From Bombardia bombarda (lineage: Eukaryota > Ascomycota > Sordariomycetes > Sordariales > Lasiosphaeriaceae), in the NCBI GenBank assembly GCA_030512295.1, contig JAULSR010000001.1, positions 6,347,001-6,411,000 on the forward strand: a DNA stretch of 64,000 bases. The letters run 5' to 3'. Below are positions 12,208 through 26,100 of the stretch, piece by piece. The position numbers were made by a program, and so were the translations under genes. Under the pieces are notes generated by a model. That model saw nothing but the letters and a program-made list of their open reading frames with translations, did no database searches and was not told where the DNA came from. Position 1 is the stretch's first letter. Each line of letters starts with the position of its first letter.

Positions 12208-13553
12208 ATGTCGAAACACTGGTAAGCCGGCCAATTGTCCAATCCTACCACTAATCCTACTGCCAGAAATCCAGCCAAAGCTAACAAGATGCCAAATAAA
12301 AAAGGGAACAAAACAAGGATGCGACAGTCTACGTCGGCAACATCGATGAGCGCTTCAAGCAGGAGCTGCTCTCGGAGCTCATGACACAGGTCGGCCCCGT
12401 TCGTCAAGTGCACATGCCGCAGGACCGCGTCTCCCAGACACACCAGGGCTACGGCTTCGTCGAGTTCGACACGCCGGCGTCGGCCGAGTACGCGGCCAAG
12501 GTGCTCAACGGCATCCGCGTCTGGGGCAAGCCTATCCGCGTCAATAAGGCTAGCGCCGACAAGCAAAAGACGGTCGACATCGGCGCCGAGCTCTTCATCA
12601 ACAACCTGGACTCCCAGGTCGACGAGAAGACCCTCTACGACACCTTCAGCCAGTTCGGCCAGATCCTGCGCCAGCCAAACATCATCCGCGACGACAACAA
12701 CATCTCAAAGGGCTACGGCTTCGTCAGCTTCGACTCTTTCGAGGCCTCCGACGCCGCCCGCTCCACCATGAACGGCCAGTACCTGCTCTCCAAGACCATC
12801 ACGGTCGAGTACGCCTACAAGAAGGACGGCAAGGGCGAGCGCCACGGCGACGAGGCCGAGCGCAAGCTGGCCGCCGAGGGCAAGAAGCACAACATCGTCC
12901 CCGAGCAGCAGGTCCTGCCCCCGGCCTTCCACATGACCGGCCCTACCTCGACCCCCAGCTCCGCCCCCGCCATCCCCGCCGTCGACCACAACAACAACCT
13001 CATCGCCCCTCCCATCATCCCCTCGCCCATCACCCCCATGTCTGCCGGCGGCATACCCCCCATGGGCATGCCCATGCCCCCTATGCCCCCCATGCCCATG
13101 CCCGGCCCCTACGGCGTCCCTCCAGTCTCCCTGCCCATGGGCGGCGGCGGTCGTGGCGGTGGTGCACCTCCCCCGCAGTTCGCCGGTGTACCTCCCGGCG
13201 GTGTTCGCATGCCCGTCAGCCTTCCCCCCGCGCCCTCTGGTCTGCCCGCCCGCCCTCCTCCCAGCCAGGCCGGCTTCGGCGGCCCCGTCGGCGACTTCCA
13301 CCCCGGCGGCTCGTCCTACCGCGGAGGACCCCCAGGAGGACCCCCAGGCGCTCCTCCTGTTCCAGGCGCCCCGCCAGCCATGTACCCCGGTATGCCCGGT
13401 GTTCCACCACCTGGCTTCCCTGTTGCTGGTGGCGCTCCTCCTCCCCCGGGTGCCCCTTTGCCGCCGTCTGGCTTCATGCCGCCCCCAGCCGGCGGCGCAC
13501 CCCCAGGATTCGGCGTTCCGACGGCACCGCCCATTGGATATGTTCGTCGCTAG
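12208..13553 (+). CDS. HSH49: splicing factor 3B subunit 4 (SF3B4/Hsh49)
   Basis: Two coding exons, 12208-12221 (only 14 nt) and 12305-13553, give 420 residues. The 83-nt intron has a GTAAGC donor, a CTAAC branch at 12281-12285 and an AAG acceptor. Splicing yields MSKHWEQNKDATVYVGNIDE, the conserved start of the family. Two RRMs follow: RRM1 at about 11-90 (RNP2 VYVGNI, RNP1 GYGFVEF) and RRM2 at about 98-178 (RNP2 LFINNL, RNP1 GYGFVSF). The C-terminal 230 residues are Pro/Gly/Met-rich, as in metazoan SF3B4 and unlike the short yeast Hsh49. The protein is a subunit of the SF3b part of the U2 snRNP and contacts pre-mRNA upstream of the branch site. Confidence 0.95.
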
Positions 13554-14945
13554 AAGATATGACGACTACTACCACCACCGCGGCGCTGAATTGTCCCATC
13601 GACTGAGCGCTTGGGCGAGTCACTACCTGCCCTACCGCAGCTGCCTTATTCGTCATGCTTGGGTGATGGGGGTCCTTTGAGCATGACCATGTGGCGTGGC
13701 GCGAGAGCCATTACCGGTCGGTCATGGCCTGAGCAGCTTGCCAGCCAGCCAGCCAGCACAGCGGTTTGCCAACCAACAGAATTTTCGAAAACAGGCCGTC
13801 ACCTGGACTTACTTGTATCGCCCAAAAGAAGCCCGGACGCAACCCTTTACCCAGGCCCACATGTCGTGACTTGGGTTGGGAAGATATATGGGCTTTCCTC
13901 TTCCAATGAACAAGGACGATGGGGATTTGCTGCGCCTGAAGGAATCAATGATTACGAGTATGTAATGCCACGAAATATCTTCTTTCTGCATCTCAAGGCC
14001 GAAGAACAATGTGGCTAGTCGCAGCGTTCCTTCTTGTCTTTAGGGCATACGCAGCATTTGTTCTATTTATCTGCACCGGGGGGCTAACATCCACCGCCGC
14101 CAGAGCACACACGTACACACACATGCAGACACTAGACGAGCAGACTTGACTTGCCTCCTCACTTGGGATGGTGGGGTGATGACTGCTGTCTCCACACCCC
14201 GATCCCGCTTCTTATCAACTATCAGGGGGGATAATATGCCTGATAGAGCAAATATTCGGCTCAGTCACTGTAACAGATGAAGGCAGCAGCACAAAACTAG
14301 ACGGCAAGGGCTTGAAGGGGATATACGTAAATTTAAAACATGGGTTAAAACACATCTCAGGTGATGATATAAAGGTGCAGATGTGTGCTTGTTTGGTGTA
14401 TTGCTGTGTAGGATAATGGCAGGGAGAAAGAAAGCAGAGCCAGGATGGCGTGATGGAGATAGATACCCCTTTTCAATTCAGAAAAAACATAACAAATAAA
14501 CCCGATAAAATTTCCAGTACTTATCATGCTCTCTCCTTCCGTGTTGCATTCTGTGTTTATCATTGCATCAATCGTATCATTGTTTTTCTTCTTGTTTTGC
14601 TTTTGCCAAAACCTCTTTCCTTCCTCCCCTTCCCCCTTTCTTTTCCTGTTTTCTCCCCCACCCATCCATTCAATAATAGCGAGACCGAGGTAAAGTAAGT
14701 CGTACAACACAAAATTACAAAATAAGCAAACTACCTTCGCTAGAAAGGTGGCGAGGTGGTGAAGGAAAGCAAGTAGTAACCCGGCGGCAACCACAATAAC
14801 GGACCGCCAACAAATCAGCGTCCTCGGTCCGTAGGCCCCTATTCATGTCATCCCATCCTCCATCTCCCATCCCAGATTCCCTATCTAACAATAGGGCAAG
14901 AAAGAACCAAAGCAAAGAAACCTCTCCCTTCCATCCATCCACACC
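13554..14945. other. intergenic between convergent genes
   Basis: This is the 3' flank of SF3B4 (+) and CBP80 (-). It contains an (AGCC)n run near 13739-13756 and pyrimidine-rich stretches at 14580-14660. Small open frames exist on both strands without family resemblance. No gene is supported. Confidence 0.6.
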
Positions 14946-17782
14946 CTAAAGCACATCATCCACCACCGCCTCCCCAGTAGGATCAACCGCCGGATCAACC
15001 GCAATGGCCTCACCCGCGGTAGCACCTCCAGCCGCCGTCACGCCCGCCGCCACCGCCTTCTTCTCCTTCGCCGCCTCCTGCAAAAACGTCTCCTCAATCG
15101 CCGCCCTCCGCCTAAACACCCGCAGCCAGCGCTCTCCCCATCGCCTGACCAGCCTCTCATGCTCACTGCCCGCACCGCCCTCGCCCTCACCCACCTCCAT
15201 AATCTCATCCTTGCTCCCCGAAGCCCAGCTGACCAGCGCATCCTCCATGTCCTTGAACAGTCCCCTCATAGCCGTCACCTCGGCATCCGCCATCTCGTTA
15301 CCTACCTCGGCATCCGGCTGGTTCGTCTTCTGAACCACCTGCCTCACGCGCCCCGTCACCTTGATGACCGTGTTGAATACCAGCTCGTATACGTGCATCT
15401 TGCCCAGGGCGTCACCCTTGGTCCTGCCTGCGTAGCTGACGAGGGCCCAGTTGATGACGCACGCGGGCGTGAGAATACTGTAGTTGAGCAGCTTCTCGAC
15501 GATGCAGATAGCAACACCAGGGTGCGACGACCAATACGACATGACAGATGAGATGATCTGTGCGCGGGCCGCGTCCGAGGTCGCGCCAGCATCGGTGAGG
15601 CGATCCTTGGTGCGCTCAATAGCCGCCAGCACGTGAGACAGCGACTTGCTGCCGACATGCAGGACGCACGTCACAAAGACGTCGGTGCTGGCCACGAGCG
15701 GGTCGAGGTTGTTGTCGAGGGCGAGCGCGTGGATGCGCTCAATGATGGGTTGGATTTCTTCGTCGGCCGCCTTGCGCTTAAGCAGGCCAGCGATTTCTTC
15801 ACCCTCAGCAGCAAAGGGGGTTTCTTCATGGGTGGTCAGTATGCGATCAGCATATAGAGGAGTAATTAGGAACATAACTCACGAGGATCCTTGAACTTGA
15901 AGTCAGGCACATCCTTCTCCTTCTCCGGACTAATGAGCGCCTGGTAAGGCTCTGGAAGGGTGTTCTTAATGCGCTGGGCAAAGCTGAGGCGGATCTCCTT
16001 GTCTATCGCCCCAGCGATAAAGGCTTTGCACGGATGGAGGTCCGGCAGGAACACATCGTCCACCCACTCGGTCCACTTCCATGTGAAGCCAAAGTTGCTT
16101 AGATGGTGCGAGAACCAGTCAGTGAAGCGGTCCGTGAGCTCCAGGTCCAAGCGATGGATATTCCTGTAGAGATAGCGAATAGCACGTCCCAGACTGGGGG
16201 CAATCGCAGCGGGCGCCAACTTGCAAGCCTCAGTCAGTACAGCATGGTAATAGACAAGCTTGTGCTCCGGGTTTGGCAGTTGGAAGAGCTGCGAGAATAC
16301 GGCGTCGACAGCAACATCCTCAGGCTTCCACGTCGACTTGGGAGGCTCAATGTCTCGCAGCCGATCGAACGGTGTGGCTCGGGCAGCAAAGGTGCGCGGA
16401 GCAAAGAAGCAGTCCACCTCAATAAGATGGCGCGCCGTGATGTTGCGATTATAGTCGAGGATATTAATAGTGTCCAGAAGTGCATCCCGAATCAGGGACG
16501 CCGCAGCGTTTGTGACAGGGGGCACAGATTCGACATCTTGGTCGGCGTAGACAGAGAAGTAAACCTCTGGGAAAAGGGGTCGTGGTCCAGCAACAACCGT
16601 CTGGGGAATGGAGATAGGGGGGAGGGGATGCTTGGTTGGGTTGCTGAGCTTAGATTGCACCTCAATCTCTCCCACGGGGAACTCCCATGGCCTTGGCAGG
16701 CAAGAGAGTATCCATCCGTTGTTGGCCTCGTTCTGCAGTTGGTTTTGCAGCAGCCCGATCAGGCTCGTAGTCGGGGGCGCGCCCTCCTCAACTCTCTCTG
16801 GGTGGTAAGGCTCAATCAGAGCTTGCAGCGTATGGGGCTCTGACGCGATAATCTCCGTCTTTTCCATCAGATCTGCCGCCTTCTGCTGCCACTGATCTGG
16901 CGCAGCAACCATGACGTATGGGAGTGTGAGAAGAATAATCTTGACGAGCTCCGTTCCAATCGTCTGCCACCAAACCTGTTAGCAAACCCTGGGAAGAAGC
17001 CGAAGAATGAAAATGGACAAGAAAGTTGCACTCACGTCCTCAGAACTGGCGGTCTGCAGGTCGACGGCGCGATCGAAGAGCTCCTCCAAGACGGGAAAGA
17101 CACCCTCGCCCTCGAGGCAGCTCTGCAGACAGGCCAGGAGCTTCAAGTAGAGCTTCACATCGCGCCACTCGCCTTCGCCAATCTTCGCCTCGACGTTGGA
17201 GACGAGCTTGGCGAGCAGCAGGTCGATGATCTCCGACTTGTTTGTGTTGGCGACCAGCAGCACTGCCGCCAAGAAGGGGATCTTGAGTGGCTGCTCGACC
17301 GTGATCTGGAGCAACAGGTCGACAAAGTTGCTGCGCAGAAGCTCATCGTCCCAATTATCGGTGAAGAGGTTCGCAATCGATTGCACCTCCTCGTGCCATG
17401 AGCGCATGGGGTTCTCGGCGATAGAGAGCAGCTGTTTGCGAATGCGCACGTGGGGCGGTGCATCGTAACGTCTGCGCGGGCCGCGGTGGTCACGGTCGTC
17501 GTCATCTGTTCAGTCAAATGCAGGGTGAGCGGGAGGTCATGTATCAATCATTATATGATATTGCTGTGAGGTTTCTCTTGAGGAGGTGGATGAATAAAAC
17601 TGGCTGGCTGGCTGGATAGCCGAACGGCATCACCACCCACCACCATGAGGAGCAATGCAGTACAGCGCAGCGGAGCACCGCAAACAAGGCATTGTGAACG
17701 CGACCGCAGACTTACCTCTATATCGACGTTTCCTATTGTTATAGCCACCGCCTCCGCCTTGTCTCCGGTCGTAATCGGCCAT
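14946..17782 (-). CDS. cbp80: nuclear cap-binding complex large subunit CBP80
   Basis: Four exons: 17782-17716, 17505-17036, 16963-15883 and 15823-14946, giving 831 residues with exact frame closure. Introns are 210, 72, 59 nt, with CTAAC or CTGAC branch sites visible in the second and third. The N-terminus is a basic Arg/Gly-rich tail (MADYDRRQGGGGGYNN...), followed by the first MIF4G-type helical domain beginning about residue 38 (HVRIRKQLLSIAENP). The middle and C-terminal MIF4G-like domains match the family order. CBP80 pairs with CBP20 to bind the m7G cap of nascent Pol II transcripts and supports splicing, export and 3' processing. The last 60 residues are Ala/Val/Gly-rich and less conserved. 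The upstream ATG at 17782 is chosen because only it gives an in-frame first exon ending in a GTAAGT donor. Confidence 0.94.
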
Positions 17783-19695
17783 TTTCGCTTGCTGTGAACC
17801 AATCGACTGAAATGGGTCGTTGTAGAGCAGAACGTTGTGGTTTGTGTTTGCCGGTCGGTGATAGCTCGAGCTCGCTGACTGGAGACTGCACGTAACTTGA
17901 CGTGACGACGGGACCCGACTTTCGACGTGAAGCTGGGGCTTGGCACGCCGAAACTTAACCTGGCCTGTCTTCCGAAGCGCGAAAAGTGCAGGATAAGCTA
18001 GTTCTATTAGGGTTTAGCCGCCGCACTTAACATAACCCGTAACGCTTGCTTATTAAGGCACACTTGCAGCATAACCAAAACAGAGCTTGGACCTTGGAGC
18101 CGTCACAAAGAGAGTGGCATGTTGTACATTATTGTCAGAAATGTTAACTACCTTGCCTACCAAATAGACTGAATCAAGTAAAATAAAAAATACCACAAAA
18201 ACCTATCTCAAAGTACTGGCTACCCCGTCTAGTGTCATGGTATGGCTGCATCAGACTCACATTGCTAAAGTGCGAACACAACATCCGAGGCAACGGGGAC
18301 TACTAGACCAGTAGCTACCAGGTAGTTACACAAAATACACTTGCAGTTTATTTCTCTCTATGCAATCATAACCATCGTCACGGATAGCTTTCTTCACTGA
18401 AAACATACCGACCTCCCAGCAAGCCAAGGAAATTAACAACATTCGACATCATCTCCCAACAGCGCCTAACCAGTCACCTCATCTCAACCGCAACCCCCCC
18501 CCCCCCCCGCTTCACACTCCATAAGAATAAAAAGGGTACACTACCGAAACGACTTATGATTCTAGGCATACAACATATCCAGGCTGCTGTTCGCTGATAG
18601 CTGTTAGGTGCCACTGCCTAGGAATAATGCTCACAGTTGCCACGTGTCCGGGGAGGAGCTGGTGCCTGCGTATACGCGCCAGCCGTCTTCCCATTGTTTC
18701 CGCATTGGTAGTCTCTGTCATGGATAATGATGTGATGTGAGGCCTGAGGGGTTGAGTAGAATGTGTCTGTCCATTTGATGAATATCCGGCGGCCTGCCCT
18801 TGCCGACCAAGGAACACAGTCAACCCCCTGTCCTTTTAGTTGTCCGTTTGAGTTGAGGCACCGCAATGCATCCATGTGCTCTTGAAGTAAGAAGAAATAA
18901 TAGGAATCTTTTGAATCATGCCATGAATACCGAGCTGGCCAAGCGCCCCTTTTCCACCGTCATGAGGCAGCCGGATACACCTTATATCCACCCAACCCTT
19001 CTTGTCATCATCCATCCCTCGCCCTCTCCCGAGTGTTCTCCCACCTTCCCTACCCGACACTGGCGGGCGGGTTTACACAAACCGATAACCCAAACTGCGC
19101 CCTCAACAAAGCTAAGTTATATGCCATAATCCATCAATTCGTTGCCAACCAACAAGACCAAGACGACAACGGGGGGGGGGAGTCCGGAAGGCTTGCACAG
19201 AAGTAAAAAGATCCAGCCAAACTTGTGGACGCCTGCCACGGGAATAAAGAGCCTGGTGAACAAAGTAAGGCGTGAAATAAGCAAAACCCATCTCGGTCAT
19301 GGAAAAGAAAATCTAAAAAACGTGGTCCATTGTTCTCTTCAACGTGACCCTTCGACTGTGAGGCAGCTGTGCCATCCTCGCACGAGATTCCCAATGCGGT
19401 TATCACCACTGCTTCCAGGTTCCGGACGTATCTTGGGATGACATATTGAAGAAGTTTCTGGCGATCGCATGGGCGGACCGAGACTTGATCACATCGGTGG
19501 GTTATATTATCCCTGCTCCGGCAGGTTGCTTTACCGGCACATCCTCATCGTAGACCATCTGCGCAATGGCAAGCGTAGGTTCACTGTCTCCGAAATTCCA
19601 TGCAATGCTTTGCTGTTGAAGTACAGCGCAAATCGTCCACGAACGATATTGTGCCCACGAATCGATGAATTTGAGCATGTATGAATAACAGGACT
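17783..19695. other. intergenic
   Basis: This is the promoter of CBP80 (-) and the 3' flank of GSK3 (-). A C15 tract lies at 18494-18508 and a G10 tract at 19171-19180. No open frame over 100 codons and no RNA gene is recognised. Confidence 0.6.
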
Positions 19696-21174
19696 TCAGT
19701 CTAGTTTTGCCATCATATCGGCCTTAGGCATCGGCGTGAAGTTGTCAATGTCAAGCCCTCGGGACGCCAACACCGACTTCATGTGTGCTGGTACAAGTTG
19801 GTGGTTAAGTTGAGGGGCGATGGACAATTCTACGAAAACAGGAGTCAATATTTGTTTAAGCAAACCATGAATGGGGATTCGAAAGCTTACCATGGCGAGT
19901 AAAGTCAAAGAGGGGCGGCAGGTCATTGACCTGCCCAGTTTGGTGCCTCGAATCTGGGAATCTAGTGCTGGGATCACGAAGCTCGTCAAAGAATGGGTGG
20001 ACCATAGCGTCAATAGCCCCAAGACGCTCTGTGGGTGTGTATTCAAGGAGTCGGGCGATGAGATCGATCGCGTTGGCATCCGCCTTCCGGAACACCTTGT
20101 TGAAGGGGTGGGGCTTGATTTGAGGAAACTTGTGCTCCATGTAGTTCGGGTTCATAGTTCGAATTTGTTCTCGAGTTGGTGTCCCCAAAACCTTAATGAT
20201 CTCAACCAGCTGGTCTATGCCTGATTCGCCGGGGAACAGAGGCTGACCAAGCATGAGTTCGGCCATGACACACCCAGTGGACCAGACATCTGTTGAAATC
20301 AATCAGTCGGGGTTAATGAGCTGGAGGTGGTACTTTCGTGACATGGACAACTCACCGATCTTGGTTGTGTAATTGGTAGACCCGAATATCAATTCGGGTG
20401 CCCTGTAATACCGAGAGCAAATGTACGACACATTCGGCTCATTCTCTACCAGGATCTTCGCGCTGCCAAAGTCGCACAGCTTCAGCACACCTGTGCTCGG
20501 GTCGAGAAGAAGGTTCTGCGGCTTGATATCACGATGGCAGATGCCCTGAGAATGAATGTAGGCCAATGCCCTGAAGAGCTGGTAGATAAACAGCTTGACT
20601 TCAAGGATGGGCATGGTGCTCTTCATCTTGTTGAAGAACCTTGAGGCTCTGTACACGGTCTCGGGTACAAACTCTTGTACTAAGTTGAGGTAGACTTCAT
20701 CTTTCTATTTCAAAGTTAGATATTCGCCAAGTCTGTGATCTTTTGATGTGATGACCTACACGTTCGCCGTTGGAGTAGTAAAAAGCTTTCAGCTGTACGA
20801 TGTTGGGGTGTCGCACAATCCGCATGATTTGAAGTTCGCGATTCTGAAGTTCATTAGAGTTGGTATTAAGTGAGAGAGGGCCGGAACTACGCACTTTGAA
20901 CCGCTTGTCCTGCAACACCCGCTTTATAGCCGCGTCCTCGTTCGATGGCGACAGCTTAGTTTGGAAGACAACTCCAAATGAACCGTTGCCAACAATTTTG
21001 CACTGAGTATACTGGATTTCTCTAGTCTCCCCGGTGACGCCATCTTGTACCTTCTCACGGATTACTTCTATGATATTTATCAGCAACTATCCCCGTGACA
21101 GAGTCGCACGGTCATGTTGTAGGCTCACCTCCCATCCGCAGGGTGTTGAATGCTGCCGGGCGATTCGACGCCAT
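19696..21174 (-). CDS. gsk3: glycogen synthase kinase 3 homologue
   Basis: Six exons: 21174-21129, 21067-20895, 20843-20760, 20704-20356, 20289-19891 and 19829-19696, giving 394 residues with exact frame closure and introns of 51-66 nt. The start reads MASNRPAAFNTLRMGE. Kinase motifs are complete: glycine loop VGNGSFGVV, lysine in AAIKRVL, HRDIKPQN, DFGSAK, and the activation segment SYICSRYYRAPE with the regulatory Tyr of GSK3. The ELSIAPQLNHQLVP tail is the usual fungal C-terminus. GSK3 is a Ser/Thr kinase of the CMGC group, acting in cytosol and nucleus on primed substrates and controlling development and stress responses. It is preceded by an unusually long gene-free region (21175-32854), which may hold an extended leader or promoter. 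Confidence 0.97.
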
Positions 21175-23085
21175 TTTGAGAGATGCGGATTAATTTCGTG
21201 CTACCGCTTTCGGGAATTGATGCAGTCGGCGGCAAGGCGCGAAGGTGAGAGGATCGTGGAGGTGTTGATGCGGGCCGTGTTGGGCAACAACTGTGGGTGG
21301 AGGCCTAGGACTTTGGGTGGTGGCAGGTGGTGTCGCGGGGTCCGGGGCGTCGGAAACAGCAGCCTGTTATGCTGGTTTAGGACAAAGATCAAAGGACGGC
21401 AACAAAGCGCAATCGAGGTCCTCGGTGGGCTTTTGATGAATGACTGAGGTGACTTGCGTGCGTGCTTTTCCTCGGTCGCTGAAGCTATTGACTTGTCGGA
21501 AATGGCGAGTTGGAAGAAGGAATGTGGTTTGGCGGCGCAGAGGAGAGAAACCGGTGTATGGGGCTGCAGGCCGATGCGGGCTGGGTGTGAGGTGCGTCGA
21601 GCAGGTAGGTAGGTTAACTTGACCGGGCTGGTTTGGGTATTGCGGTCAGAAGGAGCTCTCAAGGTCGCGAACCGTGCAATGTCGGTTTAGGTGAATAATA
21701 GGTAGAGTGACGCAAGATGCGGGCGATGAGAGGGGCCGTGTCAGACGAGAGGTGCTGTGGAGGAATGAAGAGGCAGCAATGGGAAAGACAATTCGAGTGT
21801 CCCAGGTCAATCGAGAGTGAGGTTTTGGAGGGGCGGGCGATGTAGCTAAGTAAAATGACGGCGGGGAATGACAGGGCAAACGTGGTGGCGACCATACACA
21901 AGCCTAGCTTAGTGTGCAGAGGCGCTCGCAGGTCAGGTCAAGTGGCCCCCAGTGGACGCATGTATGTAGTCGAGACTGAGGACGGAGCGTGCGTGCGTTT
22001 GCTAAATAAGGTTCCAGGTTCATACATGCTATGCTGGGCGAGGGCAAACTGACTTGGGAGAGTCCTGGGAACTGCTAGAGCTACCTAGCTGGCATCAAAG
22101 AAGCCAAACAATGGAATGGGACACGGCGCCTGGCGAGGGAGCAGAGCACTGCGCTGCACTGCACTGCGGCCCTATTGAATCAAGGTCGAGCAGCACAGCA
22201 CTTCTCTCAATGTAGGAATGGAATTCGTGCCATTGCATAGGTGGGTGCAAACCATTCGCACGCCCGGTGAGGTCAGATGGCCTAGGACTTGGCGCTTTGT
22301 GCCTTTGTTGCAGCCAACCACAGCGGACAAAAGAGGGGTTGGGGACAGGGAGCGGCAAGGTTTTGGGAAGGTAGGTGAGCCCTTTTGGACGGCTCGGTGA
22401 AAGGGCTAGGATGGAGGAGCAGGCGAGGGGGAGGTGGAAGGGCAGGTAGGAGAGAGACGAAAGACGGCGACGGCGGACGACGACGACAACGACAACGATG
22501 GCGACGGAGGACGGACGACAGAGCGATAGAAACAAGCAAGCGCAGCTAGAGTCAATAACATACCGGTTGTTTTCTCTTTTTGATGCGGTCGTGCCGGCGC
22601 GTTGGGATTGCACAATGCGTCGCTGGATGACGGCTCGAGTAGAAAGCGCTGCTGTGGTGTGGTGCTACAGTGTGCAGCGTGCGGGCAATGTGCAGTGGTG
22701 AGGGACGGGAGGGGTCGTGAATGCCGTCGTCACTGGGGGGTTTTTGGGTCGAGGAGGAAGGACGTCGGCAGGTAAAGGCGCTGGCTGGTGGACCGGGCCT
22801 GCAAATAGTCGTAGTCTGGTTGGCCCGCTGCGACCCGGTGATCTAAAAACAGCCCGACTAGAGGACGGACGGCGCGCGCGCGGCTCGATTGCAGAGTCAA
22901 ACGTTCAACGAGAATGAGATGGAAGGTGAGATTTACGGTGTGTGCTGTGAAATGGATGGCTTGGTTTTAGTCGAGCAGCAAGCAGTGGCAATCAGCAGCA
23001 GCAGCACATGTACTGTGTGTATGTGGTGTATGTACGGAGAGTGTACGGATGGTCAGGAGATATTCAGGAGCTGAATGAATGAAGT

Positions 23086-23150
23086 CGATGTGGTGCGCGG
23101 TGGTGCGATGTGCGGTTGGTGGTGCGGTGGTGCGGTGGTGCACTCACTCA
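23086..23150. repeat. GGTGC-rich tandem repeat
   Basis: Overlapping units of GGTGCG/GGTGGTGC in the region upstream of gsk3. No function is visible. Confidence 0.65.
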
Positions 23151-26100
23151 GGTCTTAAGGGGTGCGAGCCTGAGGTGCGGGTTGCGGGATGCGAGTTGGG
23201 TTGTGGTGCGGGCGGGCGGGCGGGCGAGGCGCTCTTATTTGTTGGAAGCTGCCGCAGGATACCGGGAGGCTGGAGGCTTGTACCGTGTGATGTGAAGAAA
23301 ACAGTGAAACTGGAAGCTAACAGTTCCAGGGTGCTAGATTGCGACCAGAGCCCCAGGGTAGCCGTCTAGGTAGGACAGCCAAGCCAGCGCGCTGCGCGAT
23401 CTGTGACGTGAGTCCAACAGCGAGCACCGGGCAGCAGAGCTCAGAAACGACCTGAGAACTCGAACTCAACTGGTACCTTCCCAGCGGGCAGGCCAGCAGG
23501 TCCAGGCGGGCAAGTGGTGGGGGAGGTGGGGGAGGTGGGGTCCGGAAATAGCCTCAGTCAAACAGGCGCGCTCTGGGCCAGGTCTTTCAGGGCTCCGAGC
23601 TCTATTAGCGCGGCCCAGCTTCTACAATGCGATATCTCTCTGACCTCGTCTGTTTCCATGGACGGCCTTTCTGTGACGACGAGGAACCTAGGACCCAGAA
23701 CCTACACTAGAATTCGAGGCCCAGAACTCAGAGGCCCAACGGCGTGGGCGCGTAGAGCAGCAGCACACAGCGCAGGTTACAAACCAGGGGGCAGTACCCA
23801 GAGGCCAGGCCGGGCTACTTATTACTTTGTGTTGCTCAATGGATGAAATAAATAGTTGCAGGGCCGTTTCGGACCTGTCTTTGAAGTTGACAATCTCGAC
23901 CCGAAGCACGCCCGAGGAGAATCTAACGTATCGCGCTTACTTGAGCACTGAACAGTTCGAAGATGGTGGGAGAAGGTGTCTGGTGCTCGCACGGTGACAG
24001 AACAAACTTGTTCGGCGCCAGGGGCAACCAGTGCGAGTCAGGAAAGAGGACAGTGCGAGGGACAGACGTAAAGTTGTGAAGCTGTTTGCCAGCTGTGGCG
24101 GGGGGGAGGATGCTCTATTGGGTAGATTTGTTTTATCAACCAGTGATACAACAAGAAGTCAACAAACAGACACGATCCGGCGTGGCCACTTTTGGCTTCT
24201 TGTTCATCAAAAACTGACATCCCGGAATGCCATAGCTGGGGCCTGCTCGTCATGTGCTCATTTTTGAGACGGGGGCAGGCGCTAATCTTCGGCAGCCGAA
24301 GTCAAAAAATAATAAATAAAATTAGAAATTAGAAATAAATCCGAGAAAAGGAATCAATAGGTTGATGCTATTCGGCATGACCTTTTCGTCCTTTCTTTGC
24401 CTCTCATCCATTGATGTATTCACGCCTCCTCTGAAACGGAACTCGACTTTGTCACCCAAAGTGTTCGGGCGTCAGTTGCACCATCAGTAAGGTATCGGCG
24501 CCCATCTCTCTCGAGCCAGGCTCATCAGGGATTGCCCAGAGGCTGTCTAGGATGATGACATGAGGCGCGAGGACGTGGTCCGACACCAAAGCATGTAAGG
24601 TACGTACGTCCTGGAGCTATTTGGTGGTTATCAAAAGAGGATAGAGGTACCTCAAATTATTTCTTACTGGCAACTAATTTGCCGCAAAACAAATGCAGGT
24701 AGATCGTCTGCAGATGCAATCACAAAAGACGTCGCTCAAGTTTCTTGCTTATTAACGCCAAAAGGAACGCCCAAAGGGCGCAGACGGAAGAGCTGTTAAT
24801 GAGTCTCGGAAGTTCCTCTCCAGAGTAAGCCTCTAGACCCTGAGTATATGCTTTTTCCGAAACACACATTAGAAGTGTCTTTGAAATGAGCTTGGTGGCT
24901 TCAGCCTCGACAAAGTTCCGAATCATACCAATTGGAACATTCCCAGATCAGGTCAACTCCATCTAGGTAGGTTTGATGGTGGTAGTGTGGCTGGACTGGA
25001 CTACAAGGATTGCATCACGCCTGTCGATGATCACCAACATATCTCTACCTGCAGCCTTCCATTATTGTTAACGTGGTGGAGGCGTATCGTTCGCGGCACC
25101 ATCATGTCCTCTAGCTCGTGATGAGTTTCCAGGTCTTTCCGGTGCATGGATAGTCCTTTGTGCAGGGATCTGTACGAAGTAAGGTACTGGCTACTGCCAG
25201 TATGTTACCTCTCCAGGGTTATTACGTCAGGTGGGTACCTAGGTAGATAGGTAGAGAGACATGTAGTGTACTTCACGACTCCAGTTTATGTTAAATACCC
25301 AGTCAGCTATGTTTACTTTGATTCTTTGAGCTCTTACAGAGCACCTGGCTTTGGTTACACGTGGCCGGTCCTCAGTCCTCACGGCCTGCGATATGCCTCT
25401 GCAGATCGGGGCATCTCTAAACGAATTCATTGTCGAAGTTCAACGTCTTGGCCTTTGTGCCGAGAATGACAAAGATCAAGGCGGGACTCCTGGAGCCCCG
25501 GTGACTACACTAAAACTGCGGGGCAGCAACCGCACTTGTCGACTACCTAATTGGACGGTGGAGAGACAAAGGAAGGAAAACGCCAAGGCGAACGTCCCAT
25601 AGAGTGCGTCTTGTGTTCCAGTGCGGCCACTTTGTTGGTGATGATATCGCCGAATTGCTACTGGGCTTATTGAGCAGGACAGAATGGTTGCTGTCATATC
25701 CGGCTTTTCGTAGAATAAAGGCGCCGCCCACGACTGCAATGCTACAATGATGCTGCAATACACTGGCAGTAAGAAGGAGGGGCTGCCAGTTACAGAGCTG
25801 ATCAGCGGAGGTGCACCAATATCCAATTAGGTGATGACTGCAGCATTGCAGCATCGGTTTTAGGGTAGGGCACACAGCACACGATAAGATCTGCAAGAAG
25901 AAAAAGGACCCGATAACTCGCCCACGCAGGAAGTCCTGAACGAAACACTGGCTGTGATCAGAAAAGCTCCTGATCAACTGGCCGCCCTTGGGATCGACCC
26001 TTTGCACTACCCACCAACGACTATTGCTGTTTTCCCTTGAATGCATATAATAAGCAACATGATCCATTCGGGCAGAATCACGCATGTCTGATCTGATACC

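Noticed and set aside
12705..13301. 198-codon minus-strand open frame, Gly/Ala-rich
   Set aside because: It is antisense to the GC-rich second exon of SF3B4 and an effect of third-position GC bias.
21175..24300. Repeat-induced-mutation relic of a transposon
   Set aside because: Base composition is not AT-rich, and no transposon motifs or terminal repeats are seen.
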